Assembly (NCBI RefSeq): GCF_024730785.1
Contig: NZ_CP102830.1
Location: forward strand, 1,054,001-1,118,000
DNA length: 64,000 nucleotides
Direction: 5' to 3'
From: Pseudomonas sp. LS44
Lineage (GTDB): Bacteria; Pseudomonadota; Gammaproteobacteria; Pseudomonadales; Pseudomonadaceae
In this document: positions 18,467-28,894 of the stretch, piece after piece
Position numbering within the stretch: position 1 is the stretch's first letter
How the letters are laid out: the number at the start of each line of letters is the position of its first letter
Translations under genes and position numbers: made by a program
Notes under the pieces: model-generated
The model's input: the letters and a program-made list of their open reading frames with translations, nothing else
What the model was told of the DNA's origin: nothing
Databases searched by the model: none

Positions 18467-18559
18467 TCGGCAGCGGTTCATCCCTTTGACCGTCGCCTGT
18501 TCAGGGGGGCTTTCCTAAGCTGATGGCATAACAACCACCCGCCTAGCAGAGAGCAAACC

Positions 18560-20116
18560 ATGTATTTGACTCAAGGGCTGCATCGCATGTTGCAGCAGCA
18601 ACCCAACGCACTGGCCACTGTGTTCCGCGAGCGCCGGCACACATACCGGGAGCTGGTTGGGCGCGTGTCTCATCTGGCGGGTGCTTTGCAATCCCTGGGC
18701 ATGCAAGTCGGCGACCGCGTCGGCATGCTCGGCCTGAACTCCGACCGCTTCCTCGAGTACATGCTCGGCACCTGGTGGGGCGGCGGGGTGATCAACCCGG
18801 TCAACATTCGTTGGAGCGTGGCGGAGATCGTCTACTCGCTGGACGACTGCGATACCCGCATTCTGCTGGTCGACGACAACTTCCTGCACATGGCCGAAGG
18901 CATCGCCAGCACCGCCAAGGTACGCCCGCTGCTGGTGCATGTCGGTGATGGCATGGCGCCGGCGGGCATGCTCTCCTACGAACACCTGATCCGCGAGCAC
19001 GCGCCGGTCGACGACGCCTTCCGTGGCGGCAACGATCTGGCCGGCATCATGTACACCGGCGGTACCACCGGACGACCCAAGGGCGTGATGCAGTCGCACC
19101 TGAACCTCTGGTCCTCGGCGGTCATGAGCATGGCGGAGATTCCGCTGCTGAAGAACGGTATTTCGCTGCATGTCGCGCCGATGTTTCACACCGCCTGCAT
19201 GGCGAGCCTGGTCGGCCAGCTGGTGGTCGGTAATTCGCATGTATTCGTGCCGATGTTCGATGTGATCGATGTGCTGCAGACCATCGAGCGCGAGCGGGTG
19301 ACGGACACTCTGCTGGTGCCGACCATGCTGCAGGCGCTGATCCAGCACCCGGATTTCTCCAAGTATGACCTCAGTAGCTTCAGGCGCCTGATCTATGGGG
19401 CCTCGCCAATCGCCGCACCGGTGCTGGAACGTGCCCTGCAGCTGCTGCCGGGGGTCGAGTTCATGCATGGCTACGGGATGACCGAAACCTCTCCGGCGAT
19501 TTCTCGCAACGGGCCGGACAACCACAGTCACGAGGGCATCGCCAACGGCCGCCTGCGCTCGGCCGGTCGACCGGTGCAGGGGATTGCTGTGCGAGTGGTC
19601 GACGAGAATGGCCACGAGGTGCCGCGCGGCACCGTCGGCGAGGTCATCGTCCGCGGTTCGAACGTCATGCTCGGTTATTGGAATCGCCCAGAGGAGACCG
19701 CTGAGGCTCTGCGCGGCGGCTGGATGCATACCGGTGACGGTGCCTACATGGACGAGGACGGTTATCTGTTCATCGTCGACCGGATCAAGGACATGATCGT
19801 CACCGGCGGCGAGAACGTGTACTCGGCCGAGGTCGAAAACGCGGTGGCCGGCCATCCGGCAGTCGCCGCCTGCGCGGTAATCGGAATTCCATCGGAGAAG
19901 TGGGGCGAGGCGGTGCATGCCGTGGTAGTCCTCAAGCCCGGCTGCGAAGCCACCGAAGCGGGTATCGTCGAGCACTGCCGGCAGCACATCGCCGGCTACA
20001 AATGCCCGAAATCGGTGACTTTCACCACCGCGCTGCCGCTGTCCGGCGCCGGAAAAATCCTCAAGCGCGATCTGCGCGAACCCTATTGGAAAGGCAATAC
20101 CCGGGCCGTCAACTGA
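18560..20116 (+). CDS. Long-chain/bulky-acid acyl-CoA synthetase (AMP-binding)
   Basis: A full-length 518-residue ANL-family ligase. P-loop 'GIMYTGGTTGRPKGVMQSH', A5 motif 'MHGYGMTETSPAIS', A7/A8 region 'MHTGDGAYMDEDGYLFIVD' and 'RIKDMIVTGGENVYSAEVE', and the C-terminal catalytic lysine in 'GAGKILKRDLR' are all present. It makes an acyl-AMP and then the CoA thioester. It is the first gene of the long catabolic run, divergent from the MalT-like regulator. It would activate the acid produced by the alcohol and aldehyde dehydrogenases encoded downstream. The ATG has an AGAGAGC site. Substrate cannot be deduced. Confidence 0.9.
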   Translation: MYLTQGLHRMLQQQPNALATVFRERRHTYRELVGRVSHLAGALQSLGMQVGDRVGMLGLNSDRFLEYMLGTWWGGGVINPVNIRWSVAEIVYSLDDCDTRILLVDDNFLHMAEGIASTAKVRPLLVHVGDGMAPAGMLSYEHLIREHAPVDDAFRGGNDLAGIMYTGGTTGRPKGVMQSHLNLWSSAVMSMAEIPLLKNGISLHVAPMFHTACMASLVGQLVVGNSHVFVPMFDVIDVLQTIERERVTDTLLVPTMLQALIQHPDFSKYDLSSFRRLIYGASPIAAPVLERALQLLPGVEFMHGYGMTETSPAISRNGPDNHSHEGIANGRLRSAGRPVQGIAVRVVDENGHEVPRGTVGEVIVRGSNVMLGYWNRPEETAEALRGGWMHTGDGAYMDEDGYLFIVDRIKDMIVTGGENVYSAEVENAVAGHPAVAACAVIGIPSEKWGEAVHAVVVLKPGCEATEAGIVEHCRQHIAGYKCPKSVTFTTALPLSGAGKILKRDLREPYWKGNTRAVN

Positions 20117-20152
20117 CGACGCGGTGACCATTCATCCCTGTGGAGAAACACT

Positions 20153-21337
20153 ATGAGCAATAAAGTTGTGGTCGCCGGCGTCGGTATGATCCAGTTCACC
20201 AAGCCGGGGCAAAGCGACGAATACCACGTCATGGGCGCCAATGCCGCCAAGGCCGCGCTGGCCGATGCCGGTATCGATTACGCGCTGGTCCAGCAGGCTT
20301 ATGTCGGTTACGTGTATGGCGACTCCACCTGCGGCCAGGCCGCCGTGTACGGCGTGGGCCTGACCGGGATTCCGGTGATCAACGTCAACAACAACTGCTC
20401 CACCGGTTCGACTGCGTTGTTCCTCGCTCGTCAGGCTGTGGAAAGCGGCGCCATCGATTGCGCCATTGCCTTGGGTTTCGAGCAGATGGTGCCGGGCGCG
20501 CTGAAGGGTGCCTACACCGACCGCACCGGGCCGATGGATCGTTTTGCCAAGACCATGACCGAGCTGCAGGGCTTCGACGAGCAAGCGCCACGCGCCGCGC
20601 AGTTCTTCGGTGGTGCCGGCCGCGCCTACATGAAGGAGCACGGCATCAGTCGCGAGATCTTCGCGAAGATTCGCGCCAAGGCTAGCCAGCACGCCGCGCG
20701 CAACCCGCTGGCAGTGTTCCGCAACGTCGTCAGCGTTGAGGAAGTCATGGCTTCGCCGATGATCTTCGACCCGCTGACCCGCCTGCAGTGCTGCCCGCCG
20801 ACCTGCGGCGCGGCCGCGGCGATCGTCTGCTCGGAAGCCTTTGCCAAGAAGCACGGCCTGAACACCGACGTAGTGATCGCCGGCCAGTCGATGACCACCG
20901 ACCGCAACAGCACCTTCGACGAAGGCGACATGCGCAAAGTGATCGGCTACGACATGACTCGCAATGCGGCCCTCAGCGTGTTCGAGCAGGCCGGTGTTGG
21001 CCCGCAGGACATCCAGGTCGTCGAGCTGCACGACTGCTTCACCGCCAACGAGCTGCTTACCTATGAAGGCCTGATGCTGACGCCGGAAGGCACCGCCGAG
21101 AAATTCATCCTCGACGGCGACAACACCTACGGCGGCCGCGTGGTCACCAACCCGTCCGGCGGTCTGCTCTCCAAGGGCCACCCGCTGGGTGCCACCGGTC
21201 TGGCGCAGTGCTTCGAGCTGACTCGTCAGCTGCGTGGCACCGCCGAGGCGACTCAGGTCGAGGGCGCGCGTTTCGGCCTGCAACACAACCTCGGTCTGGG
21301 CGGCGCGTGCGTCGTCACCCTGTACCAGCGTCAGTAA
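20153..21337 (+). CDS. SCPx-type thiolase with complete active site
   Basis: A 394-residue thiolase of the SCP2/lipid-transfer-protein group. The nucleophilic cysteine is C82 in 'NVNNNCSTGSTALF'. The catalytic histidine lies in 'GGLLSKGHPLGATG' and the second cysteine in 'GLGGACVVTLYQ'. The substrate-loop region with 'LHDCFTANELLTYE' is typical of SCPx thiolases, which act on branched or sterol-side-chain 3-ketoacyl-CoAs. TGGAGAAACACT precedes the ATG. It follows the CoA ligase by 36 bp and precedes the split MaoC pair by 17 bp, so the genes are co-transcribed. Compare the thiolase-like protein at 32161, which lacks these cysteines. Confidence 0.9.
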   Translation: MSNKVVVAGVGMIQFTKPGQSDEYHVMGANAAKAALADAGIDYALVQQAYVGYVYGDSTCGQAAVYGVGLTGIPVINVNNNCSTGSTALFLARQAVESGAIDCAIALGFEQMVPGALKGAYTDRTGPMDRFAKTMTELQGFDEQAPRAAQFFGGAGRAYMKEHGISREIFAKIRAKASQHAARNPLAVFRNVVSVEEVMASPMIFDPLTRLQCCPPTCGAAAAIVCSEAFAKKHGLNTDVVIAGQSMTTDRNSTFDEGDMRKVIGYDMTRNAALSVFEQAGVGPQDIQVVELHDCFTANELLTYEGLMLTPEGTAEKFILDGDNTYGGRVVTNPSGGLLSKGHPLGATGLAQCFELTRQLRGTAEATQVEGARFGLQHNLGLGGACVVTLYQRQ

Positions 21338-21354
21338 CTCACGGAGACATTTAC

Positions 21355-21795
21355 ATGATCGACAAGAGCCATATCGGCGCGCTGGTTTCGAGCCACACTC
21401 AGGTGGTCGAAGCCGGCCGTCTACGCTTCTTCGCCAAGGCTACTGGCCAGAAAGACCCGCGCTTCAGCGATCTCGTCGCCGCTAACGAGGCGGGCTACAG
21501 GGATCTGCCGGTGCCGCCGACCTTCCTGTTCTGTCTGGACATGGACGCCGGCGGTTCGGGCTCGGTGCTCAGCCGCCTGAACATCGATATCGGCAAGATT
21601 TTGCATGGCGAGCAGAGTTTCACCTACCACAAGCAAGCCTTCGCCGGTGACCGCCTGAGCTTCGAAACCAAAATCGTCGACATCTACGACAAGAAGGGCG
21701 GCGCGTTGGAGTTCGTGGTGCGCGAAACCCGCGTGACCGATGCCGCTGGCGATCTGGTGGCGGAGCTGCGCAACAGCCTCGTCGTGCGTAACTGA
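21355..21795 (+). CDS. MaoC-type hydratase, N-terminal-like (non-catalytic) subunit
   Basis: A 146-residue single hot-dog protein of the MaoC_dehydrat_N group ('FFAKATGQKDPRF', 'VPPTFLFCLDMD', 'LHGEQSFTYHKQAFAGDRL'). It lacks the D-x4-H hydratase-2 motif. Family precedent (HadA/HadC-type and steroid-catabolic hydratases) is that such a subunit binds the acyl tail while the partner provides catalysis. The catalytic partner is encoded 10 bp downstream. ACGGAGACATTTAC precedes the ATG at 21355. Part of the catabolic run starting at 18560. Confidence 0.85.
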   Translation: MIDKSHIGALVSSHTQVVEAGRLRFFAKATGQKDPRFSDLVAANEAGYRDLPVPPTFLFCLDMDAGGSGSVLSRLNIDIGKILHGEQSFTYHKQAFAGDRLSFETKIVDIYDKKGGALEFVVRETRVTDAAGDLVAELRNSLVVRN

Positions 21796-21805
21796 GGAGC
21801 CGACC

Positions 21806-22213
21806 GTGAATCTTGCAAACATTGAAATTGGCTACGAACTGCCGTCATTCACCACCGCGCCGATCAGTCGTCTGGACCTGGCGCTGTACTGCGGCGCTTC
21901 TGGCGACCATAACCCGATCCACGTCGACATCGACTTCGCCAAAAAGGCCGGCATGCCCGACGTGTTCGCCCACGGCATGTTGTCGATGGCCTATCTCGCC
22001 CGCCTGCTGACCAACTGGGTGCCGGAAGAAAACCTGCGTCACTACTCGGTACGTTTCGTTGCCATCACCCACCTCGGCGACGAAGTCACCTGCTCCGGCA
22101 AGGTGGTCGAGAAGGACGAGACCAACGGCACCGTGCGCCTTGAAGTCAGCACCCGCAACCAAGCGGGCGAAATCAAACTCGCTGGCGAAGCGATTGTCGC
22201 GCTGAACGCCTAA
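21806..22213 (+). CDS. MaoC-type enoyl-CoA hydratase, catalytic subunit
   Basis: A 135-residue single hot-dog hydratase starting at a GTG (21806) with GAGGAGC eight bases upstream. The hydratase-2 motif is intact: D34 and H39 in 'GASGDHNPIHVDIDFAKKAG', followed by 'DVFAHGMLSMAYLARLL'. With the non-catalytic subunit encoded just upstream it would form a heteromeric double hot-dog enzyme that hydrates trans-2-enoyl-CoA to the (R)-3-hydroxyacyl-CoA. Such split enzymes act on long or bulky substrates in mycobacteria and steroid degraders. The SDR encoded 17 bp downstream is a natural partner to oxidise the product. Confidence 0.88.
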   Translation: MNLANIEIGYELPSFTTAPISRLDLALYCGASGDHNPIHVDIDFAKKAGMPDVFAHGMLSMAYLARLLTNWVPEENLRHYSVRFVAITHLGDEVTCSGKVVEKDETNGTVRLEVSTRNQAGEIKLAGEAIVALNA

Positions 22214-22230
22214 TCCACAGGAGAAACCCT

Positions 22231-23055
22231 ATGAGCAAGAAACTTGAAGGCAAAGTAGCCATCGTCTCCGGCTCCGGCCGTGGCATCGGTCGCGAGATCG
22301 CTTTGAAACTGCACCGTGAAGGCGCCGCTGTAGTCATTAACGACCTCGACGCCGCTCCGGCCGAGGAAGTGGTCAAAGAAATCATCGCCGAGGGCGGTAA
22401 GGCTGTGGCCTGCGTCGGCAGCGTGACCGACAAGGATTTCGGCGACCGTTTCGTCAAGACCGCCCTGGACGCCTTCGGCACCCTCGACATCGTGGTCAAC
22501 AACGCCGGTTACACCTGGGACAACGTGATCCAGAAGATGAGCGACGAGCAGTGGGACGCAATCATGGACGTGCACGTTTCCGCGCCGTTCCGCATCCTGC
22601 GTGCCGCCTCCAACTACTTCCGCGAAGCCGCGAAGAAAGAAGCGGAAACCGGCGTCGAAGTGTTCCGTAAAGTCGTCAACATCTCGTCGATCTCCGGCGT
22701 CCAAGGTGGTGCGGGCCAAGCCAACTACTCGTCCGCCAAGGCAGCCATCAATGGCCTGACCAAGGCGCTGTCCAAGGAGTGGGGCCGCTACAAAGTCTGC
22801 GTCAACAGCGTCGCCTTCGGCATGATCGAAACCCGTCTGACCTCGGCTTCCGCCGAAGACAACGCAACCATCGATATCGCTGGTCGCGAGATCAAGGTCG
22901 GTATCCGTCCGGAAATGGCCAAGAACGCCGCCGCGATGATTCCGATGGGCCGTCCGGGCACCCCGCAAGAGGCTGCCGGCGCCGTCTACGCGCTATGCAT
23001 CCCGGAAACCAACTATGTCACCGGCCAAGTGCTGGTCGTCTCTGGCGGTCGCTAA
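22231..23055 (+). CDS. SDR-family 3-hydroxyacyl-CoA dehydrogenase
   Basis: A 274-residue classical short-chain dehydrogenase. Cofactor loop 'VSGSGRGIGREIALKL', 'VVNNAGYTWDN', catalytic serine in 'VVNISSISGVQGG' and the 'NYSSAKAAINGLTKAL' tyrosine/lysine pair are present. The acidic residue after the second strand ('VVINDLDAAP') suggests NAD(H). The C-terminus 'TGQVLVVSGGR' is typical. It most resembles the hydroxyacyl-CoA-oxidising SDRs of FabG/HSD17B type and lies directly after the R-specific hydratase genes. Oxidation of an (R)-3-hydroxyacyl-CoA to the 3-ketoacyl-CoA is therefore the likely step. ACAGGAGAAACCCT precedes the ATG. Confidence 0.88.
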   Translation: MSKKLEGKVAIVSGSGRGIGREIALKLHREGAAVVINDLDAAPAEEVVKEIIAEGGKAVACVGSVTDKDFGDRFVKTALDAFGTLDIVVNNAGYTWDNVIQKMSDEQWDAIMDVHVSAPFRILRAASNYFREAAKKEAETGVEVFRKVVNISSISGVQGGAGQANYSSAKAAINGLTKALSKEWGRYKVCVNSVAFGMIETRLTSASAEDNATIDIAGREIKVGIRPEMAKNAAAMIPMGRPGTPQEAAGAVYALCIPETNYVTGQVLVVSGGR

Positions 23056-23133
23056 GCGCCCCCAAGCGACCACAACTGCGGATGTGGTTGCTCACCCATT
23101 TTTGCCTTGTTACCGCATTACTGAGGAATACCC

Positions 23134-24282
23134 ATGAGTGCCTACAAATCCCCGTGGATCACCGAAGACCTGGCGATCTTTCAAGAATCCGTACGTCGCT
23201 TCGTCGCCGAAGAACAGGTGCCCCACGAAGAGCGTTGGGCCAAGCAACAGCACGTCGACCGCGAAACCTGGCTGCGCGCCGGGCAGTGCGGCATGCTGCT
23301 GCTGAGTGTTCCTGAGGAGTACGGTGGCATGGGCGGCAACTTCGCCCACGACGCAATCCTGACCCTCGAGCAGAGCCGTCAGGTCACCGCCAGCCTGGGC
23401 ACCAACGTGCACAGCGGCATCGTCGCCCACTACATCCTGCGCTACGCCAGCGAGGAGCAGAAGCTCAAGTGGCTGCCGAAGATGGCCAGCGGCGAGCTGG
23501 TCGGCGCCATCGCCATGTCCGAGCCGGGTGCCGGCTCCGACCTGAAGAGCATCAAGTGCCGCGCCGTCAAAGACGGCAGCGACTACGTCATCAACGGCTC
23601 GAAGACCTTCATCACCAACGGCTACCACGCTGACCTGATCCTGGTGGTGACCAAGACCGATCCGGAAAAGGGCGCCAAGGGCACCTCGATCGTCGTGGTC
23701 GAGACCAAGGACCTGCCGGGCTTCCGCCGTGGCCGCATTCTCGAGAAAATCGGCCAGAAGGCCCAGGACACCGCCGAGTTGTTCTTCGACGACGTGCGCG
23801 TGCCGCAAGCCAACCTGCTCGGCCCGGAAGAGGGCAAGGGTTTCATCCAGCTCATGCAGCAACTGCCGCAAGAGCGCATGATCATCGCCCTCGGCGCTCT
23901 GGGTAGCATGGAGCGCGCGCTCACCGACACCATCGAATACGTGCGCAACCGTAAGGTGTTCGGCCAGTCGCTGCTGGAGCTGCAGAACACCCGCTTCAAG
24001 CTGGCTGAGCTGAAGACCAACTACACCATCGCGCGTACCTTCGTCGACGACTGCATGGTCAAGGTGTTGAACAACGAGCTGGATCCGGAAACTGCGGCGA
24101 TGGCCAAGTGGTGGACCACCCAGCGCAACTGTGAGCTGATCGACGAATGCCTGCAGCTGCACGGCGGCTACGGTTACATGATCGAGTACCCGATCGCCCG
24201 CCAGTTCGTGAACTCGCGAGTCAGCAAAATCTTCGGTGGCTCCAACGAGATCATGAAGGAAATCATCGCCCGCGGCCTGTAA
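23134..24282 (+). CDS. Acyl-CoA dehydrogenase (IVD/LCAD-type catalytic base)
   Basis: A 382-residue FAD enzyme, homotetramer type. 'AIAMSEPGAGSDLKSIK' binds flavin and substrate, E247 in 'LPQERMIIALGAL' is at the catalytic base position of isovaleryl- and long-chain acyl-CoA dehydrogenases, and 'LQLHGGYGYMIEYPIAR' with 'KIFGGSNEIMKEIIARGL' closes the fold. It introduces the 2,3 double bond in an acyl-CoA. GAGGAATACCC precedes the ATG. Unlike the two dehydrogenases at 28895 and 30036, this one appears complete by itself, so the run encodes at least two separate dehydrogenation steps. Confidence 0.92.
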   Translation: MSAYKSPWITEDLAIFQESVRRFVAEEQVPHEERWAKQQHVDRETWLRAGQCGMLLLSVPEEYGGMGGNFAHDAILTLEQSRQVTASLGTNVHSGIVAHYILRYASEEQKLKWLPKMASGELVGAIAMSEPGAGSDLKSIKCRAVKDGSDYVINGSKTFITNGYHADLILVVTKTDPEKGAKGTSIVVVETKDLPGFRRGRILEKIGQKAQDTAELFFDDVRVPQANLLGPEEGKGFIQLMQQLPQERMIIALGALGSMERALTDTIEYVRNRKVFGQSLLELQNTRFKLAELKTNYTIARTFVDDCMVKVLNNELDPETAAMAKWWTTQRNCELIDECLQLHGGYGYMIEYPIARQFVNSRVSKIFGGSNEIMKEIIARGL

Positions 24283-24373
24283 GCGCGCCTCGCCGGCTTG
24301 GCCTTGCGGCTGGGCTGGCGAACCTATTTTTCGCGTCTGTCGGTCGACAGGCGCCTTCAACGCTGGGACGAGG

Positions 24374-25189
24374 ATGAGCATGAATCCGTCGACTGTTGAA
24401 CTCTCCATTGAAGACGGCCTGGCCACGCTGGTCATGGCCCGCCCCGAGCGCAAGAACGCGCTGACTCCACAGATGTTCGCCGAGCTGCTCGACGCGCTGA
24501 ACACGCTGCGCCGCGACTCCGAGGTCAGGGCCGTGCTGCTGACCGGCGCCGGCAGCGATTTCTGCTCCGGCGGTGACGTCGGCAACATGGGCGGCGGCGT
24601 CGAGGCCAGCGCCGTGCGTGCGCGCATGGAAGAGAACAACCGTATGGTGCTGGCCATGGCCGATTTCACCAAGCCGTTGATCGCCGCAGTGGACGGCGTG
24701 GCTTTCGGTGCCGGCTTCAGCCTCGCCCTGGCCGCTGACTTCGTAATTGCCTCGGACCGTGCGCGCTTCTGCATGGCCTTCGCCCGCCTGGGCCTGGGCC
24801 CAGACCTCGGTGCGTCCTACACCCTGCCGCGCATTGTCGGCCTGCAGAAAGCCAAGGAAATCATCTATTCGGCGCGTGAAGTGTCCGCGCAGGAGGCCTT
24901 GGCCTTGGGCATTGCCCTCGAGGTGCTCCCTGCCGCAACCTTCCGCGCTCGCGCCGAGGAGCTGGCGCGCAGCATGGCCAACATGTCACCGAGTGGTTTC
25001 AGTATGTCCAAACGCCTGCTGGCGCGTTCGCTGGAAAGCGATCTGGCCAGCATGCTCGATGGTGAAGCCAGTGCCCAGGCCGTGGCGATGTCCTCGACCT
25101 ATCTGGCGACCGCCGCTGCACGTTTCGCGCGTAAAGAACCACCGTTGTTCCAATGGCCGCAGGCCAAACCGACCGCGAATAACAACTAA
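24374..25189 (+). CDS. Enoyl-CoA hydratase/isomerase (crotonase)
   Basis: A 271-residue crotonase. The oxyanion-hole segments 'LTGAGSDFCSGGDVGNM' and 'KPLIAAVDGVAFGAGFSLAL' are intact, and 'FARLGLGPDLGASYTLPRI' is the usual third motif. Two ATGs are close together: 24374 and 24380. AGGA at 24371-24374 fits the second better, so the true protein may be two residues shorter. It hydrates or isomerises an enoyl-CoA. Its presence beside the MaoC pair means the pathway has two hydratases of opposite stereochemistry. It lies 11 bp before the aldehyde dehydrogenase gene. Confidence 0.9.
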   Translation: MSMNPSTVELSIEDGLATLVMARPERKNALTPQMFAELLDALNTLRRDSEVRAVLLTGAGSDFCSGGDVGNMGGGVEASAVRARMEENNRMVLAMADFTKPLIAAVDGVAFGAGFSLALAADFVIASDRARFCMAFARLGLGPDLGASYTLPRIVGLQKAKEIIYSAREVSAQEALALGIALEVLPAATFRARAEELARSMANMSPSGFSMSKRLLARSLESDLASMLDGEASAQAVAMSSTYLATAAARFARKEPPLFQWPQAKPTANNN

Positions 25190-25200
25190 GGAGGTTTGCA

Positions 25201-26613
25201 ATGAGCACCAATGAAAATCTGAGTGGCGCGCAAATCCGCGCGATTATGGACAAACAGCGGGCCGCCTTTCTGGCCGTTGACCCCTACACCGCCGAACAGC
25301 GCATCGAGCTGATCGACCGTGCCATTGGCCTGCTGGTTGATCATGCCGACGAAATCGTCGAAGCCGTGTCCGCCGATTTCGGTCACCGCAGCAAGGACTT
25401 CACCCGCGTCAGCGAAGTGCTGTCGCCGCTGATGACCCTCAAGCAAACCAAAGCCCAGCTCGCCGAGTGGATGAAGCCCGAACAGCGCCACAGCGAGCGC
25501 GGCGAAGCCTGGCTGCAGTATCAGCCGCTCGGCGTGATCGGCATCCTCAGCCCGTGGAACTTCCCGGTCAACCTGGCCTTCGGCGGCCTGGCTGGCGCGC
25601 TGGCAGCGGGCAACCGGGTGATGCTCAAGCCCTCGGAATTCACCCCGCGCACCTCCGAACTAATGGCCCGAATGATCCGCTCGGTATTCAGCGAGGAAGA
25701 AGTGGCGGTAATCACCGGCGGCCCGGAAGTTGGCCAGGCGTTCTGTGCTCAGCCGTTCGACCACCTGCTGTTCACCGGCGCGACCAGCATCGGCAAGCAC
25801 GTGATGCGCGCCGCTGCCGAGAACCTGGTGCCGGTGACCTTGGAGCTAGGCGGCAAGTCGCCGACCATCATCTCGCGTTCGGCCGACTTCAAGACTGCGG
25901 TGACCAAGATCATCACCGGCAAGATGCACAACGCCGGGCAGATCTGCGTGGCGCCGGACTATGTGTTCGTGCCCGAGGAGAAAGTCGAGGAGTTCATTGC
26001 CACCGCCAAGGCGGTACTGGGCGGTTATTTCCCGAGCCTGAAGGACAACCCGGACTTCACCTCGGTGATCAACGCGCGTCACTTCGAGCGTCTGCAGGGC
26101 TACCTGAGCGAAGCGCGTGAAGCGGGTGTCGAGCTGATCGAGCTGAACCCGGCCGGTGAAGACTTCAGCAACCAGGAACATCACAAGATCGCTCCGACCC
26201 TGCTGCGCAACCCTGGCGATGAGCTGAAGGTGATGCAGGACGAGATCTTCGGCCCGCTGCTGCCAATCAAGCCGTACAAGGACCTCACCGAGGTGGTGGC
26301 GTACATCAACGCGCGTCCGCGTCCGTTGGCGCTGTACTACTTCGGCAGCGATGCCGCCGAGGAAGCCTTCGTGCTCAATCGCACCCTCTCCGGCGGCGTG
26401 ACCCTCAATGACGTGATCAAACACGTCGGCGTCGAGAGCCTGCCGTTTGGCGGCGTCGGCCCCAGCGGCATGGGCAGCTATCACGGCAAAGACGGCTTCC
26501 GTACCTTCAGCCATGCCAAGGCGGTATTCCGCCCGGCCGACGGCCCGGACCTGATGCGTCCGCCGTATGTCGAGCCGGTGCGTCAGATCGTTGGTTCGCT
26601 GATCACCCGTTGA
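25201..26613 (+). CDS. Aldehyde dehydrogenase, coniferyl-aldehyde-dehydrogenase-like
   Basis: A 470-residue NAD(P)-dependent aldehyde dehydrogenase, the class-3-like short form without the C-terminal extension. 'GVIGILSPWNFPVNLAFG', glutamate in 'VTLELGGKSPTIIS' and the catalytic cysteine in 'MHNAGQICVAPDYVF' are present; the last is typical of coniferyl aldehyde and fatty aldehyde dehydrogenases. A strong AAGGAGG lies seven bases before the ATG. With the alcohol dehydrogenase encoded next, it would convert an alcohol to the acid that the ligase at 18560 activates. Substrate naming is by similarity only. Confidence 0.9.
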   Translation: MSTNENLSGAQIRAIMDKQRAAFLAVDPYTAEQRIELIDRAIGLLVDHADEIVEAVSADFGHRSKDFTRVSEVLSPLMTLKQTKAQLAEWMKPEQRHSERGEAWLQYQPLGVIGILSPWNFPVNLAFGGLAGALAAGNRVMLKPSEFTPRTSELMARMIRSVFSEEEVAVITGGPEVGQAFCAQPFDHLLFTGATSIGKHVMRAAAENLVPVTLELGGKSPTIISRSADFKTAVTKIITGKMHNAGQICVAPDYVFVPEEKVEEFIATAKAVLGGYFPSLKDNPDFTSVINARHFERLQGYLSEAREAGVELIELNPAGEDFSNQEHHKIAPTLLRNPGDELKVMQDEIFGPLLPIKPYKDLTEVVAYINARPRPLALYYFGSDAAEEAFVLNRTLSGGVTLNDVIKHVGVESLPFGGVGPSGMGSYHGKDGFRTFSHAKAVFRPADGPDLMRPPYVEPVRQIVGSLITR

Positions 26614-26669
26614 GCCCAGTGAGCGACGGGCCGGGCCTGTCGCTCTTTCTCGAATCGAAGAGGTATGAG

Positions 26670-28834
<2,165 letters not shown>

Positions 28835-28894
28835 TCCAGCGTCCCGGCTCCGCCACTCAGGCGGGGCCGTCGGCCCCCAACGCGGAGAGCGAGC

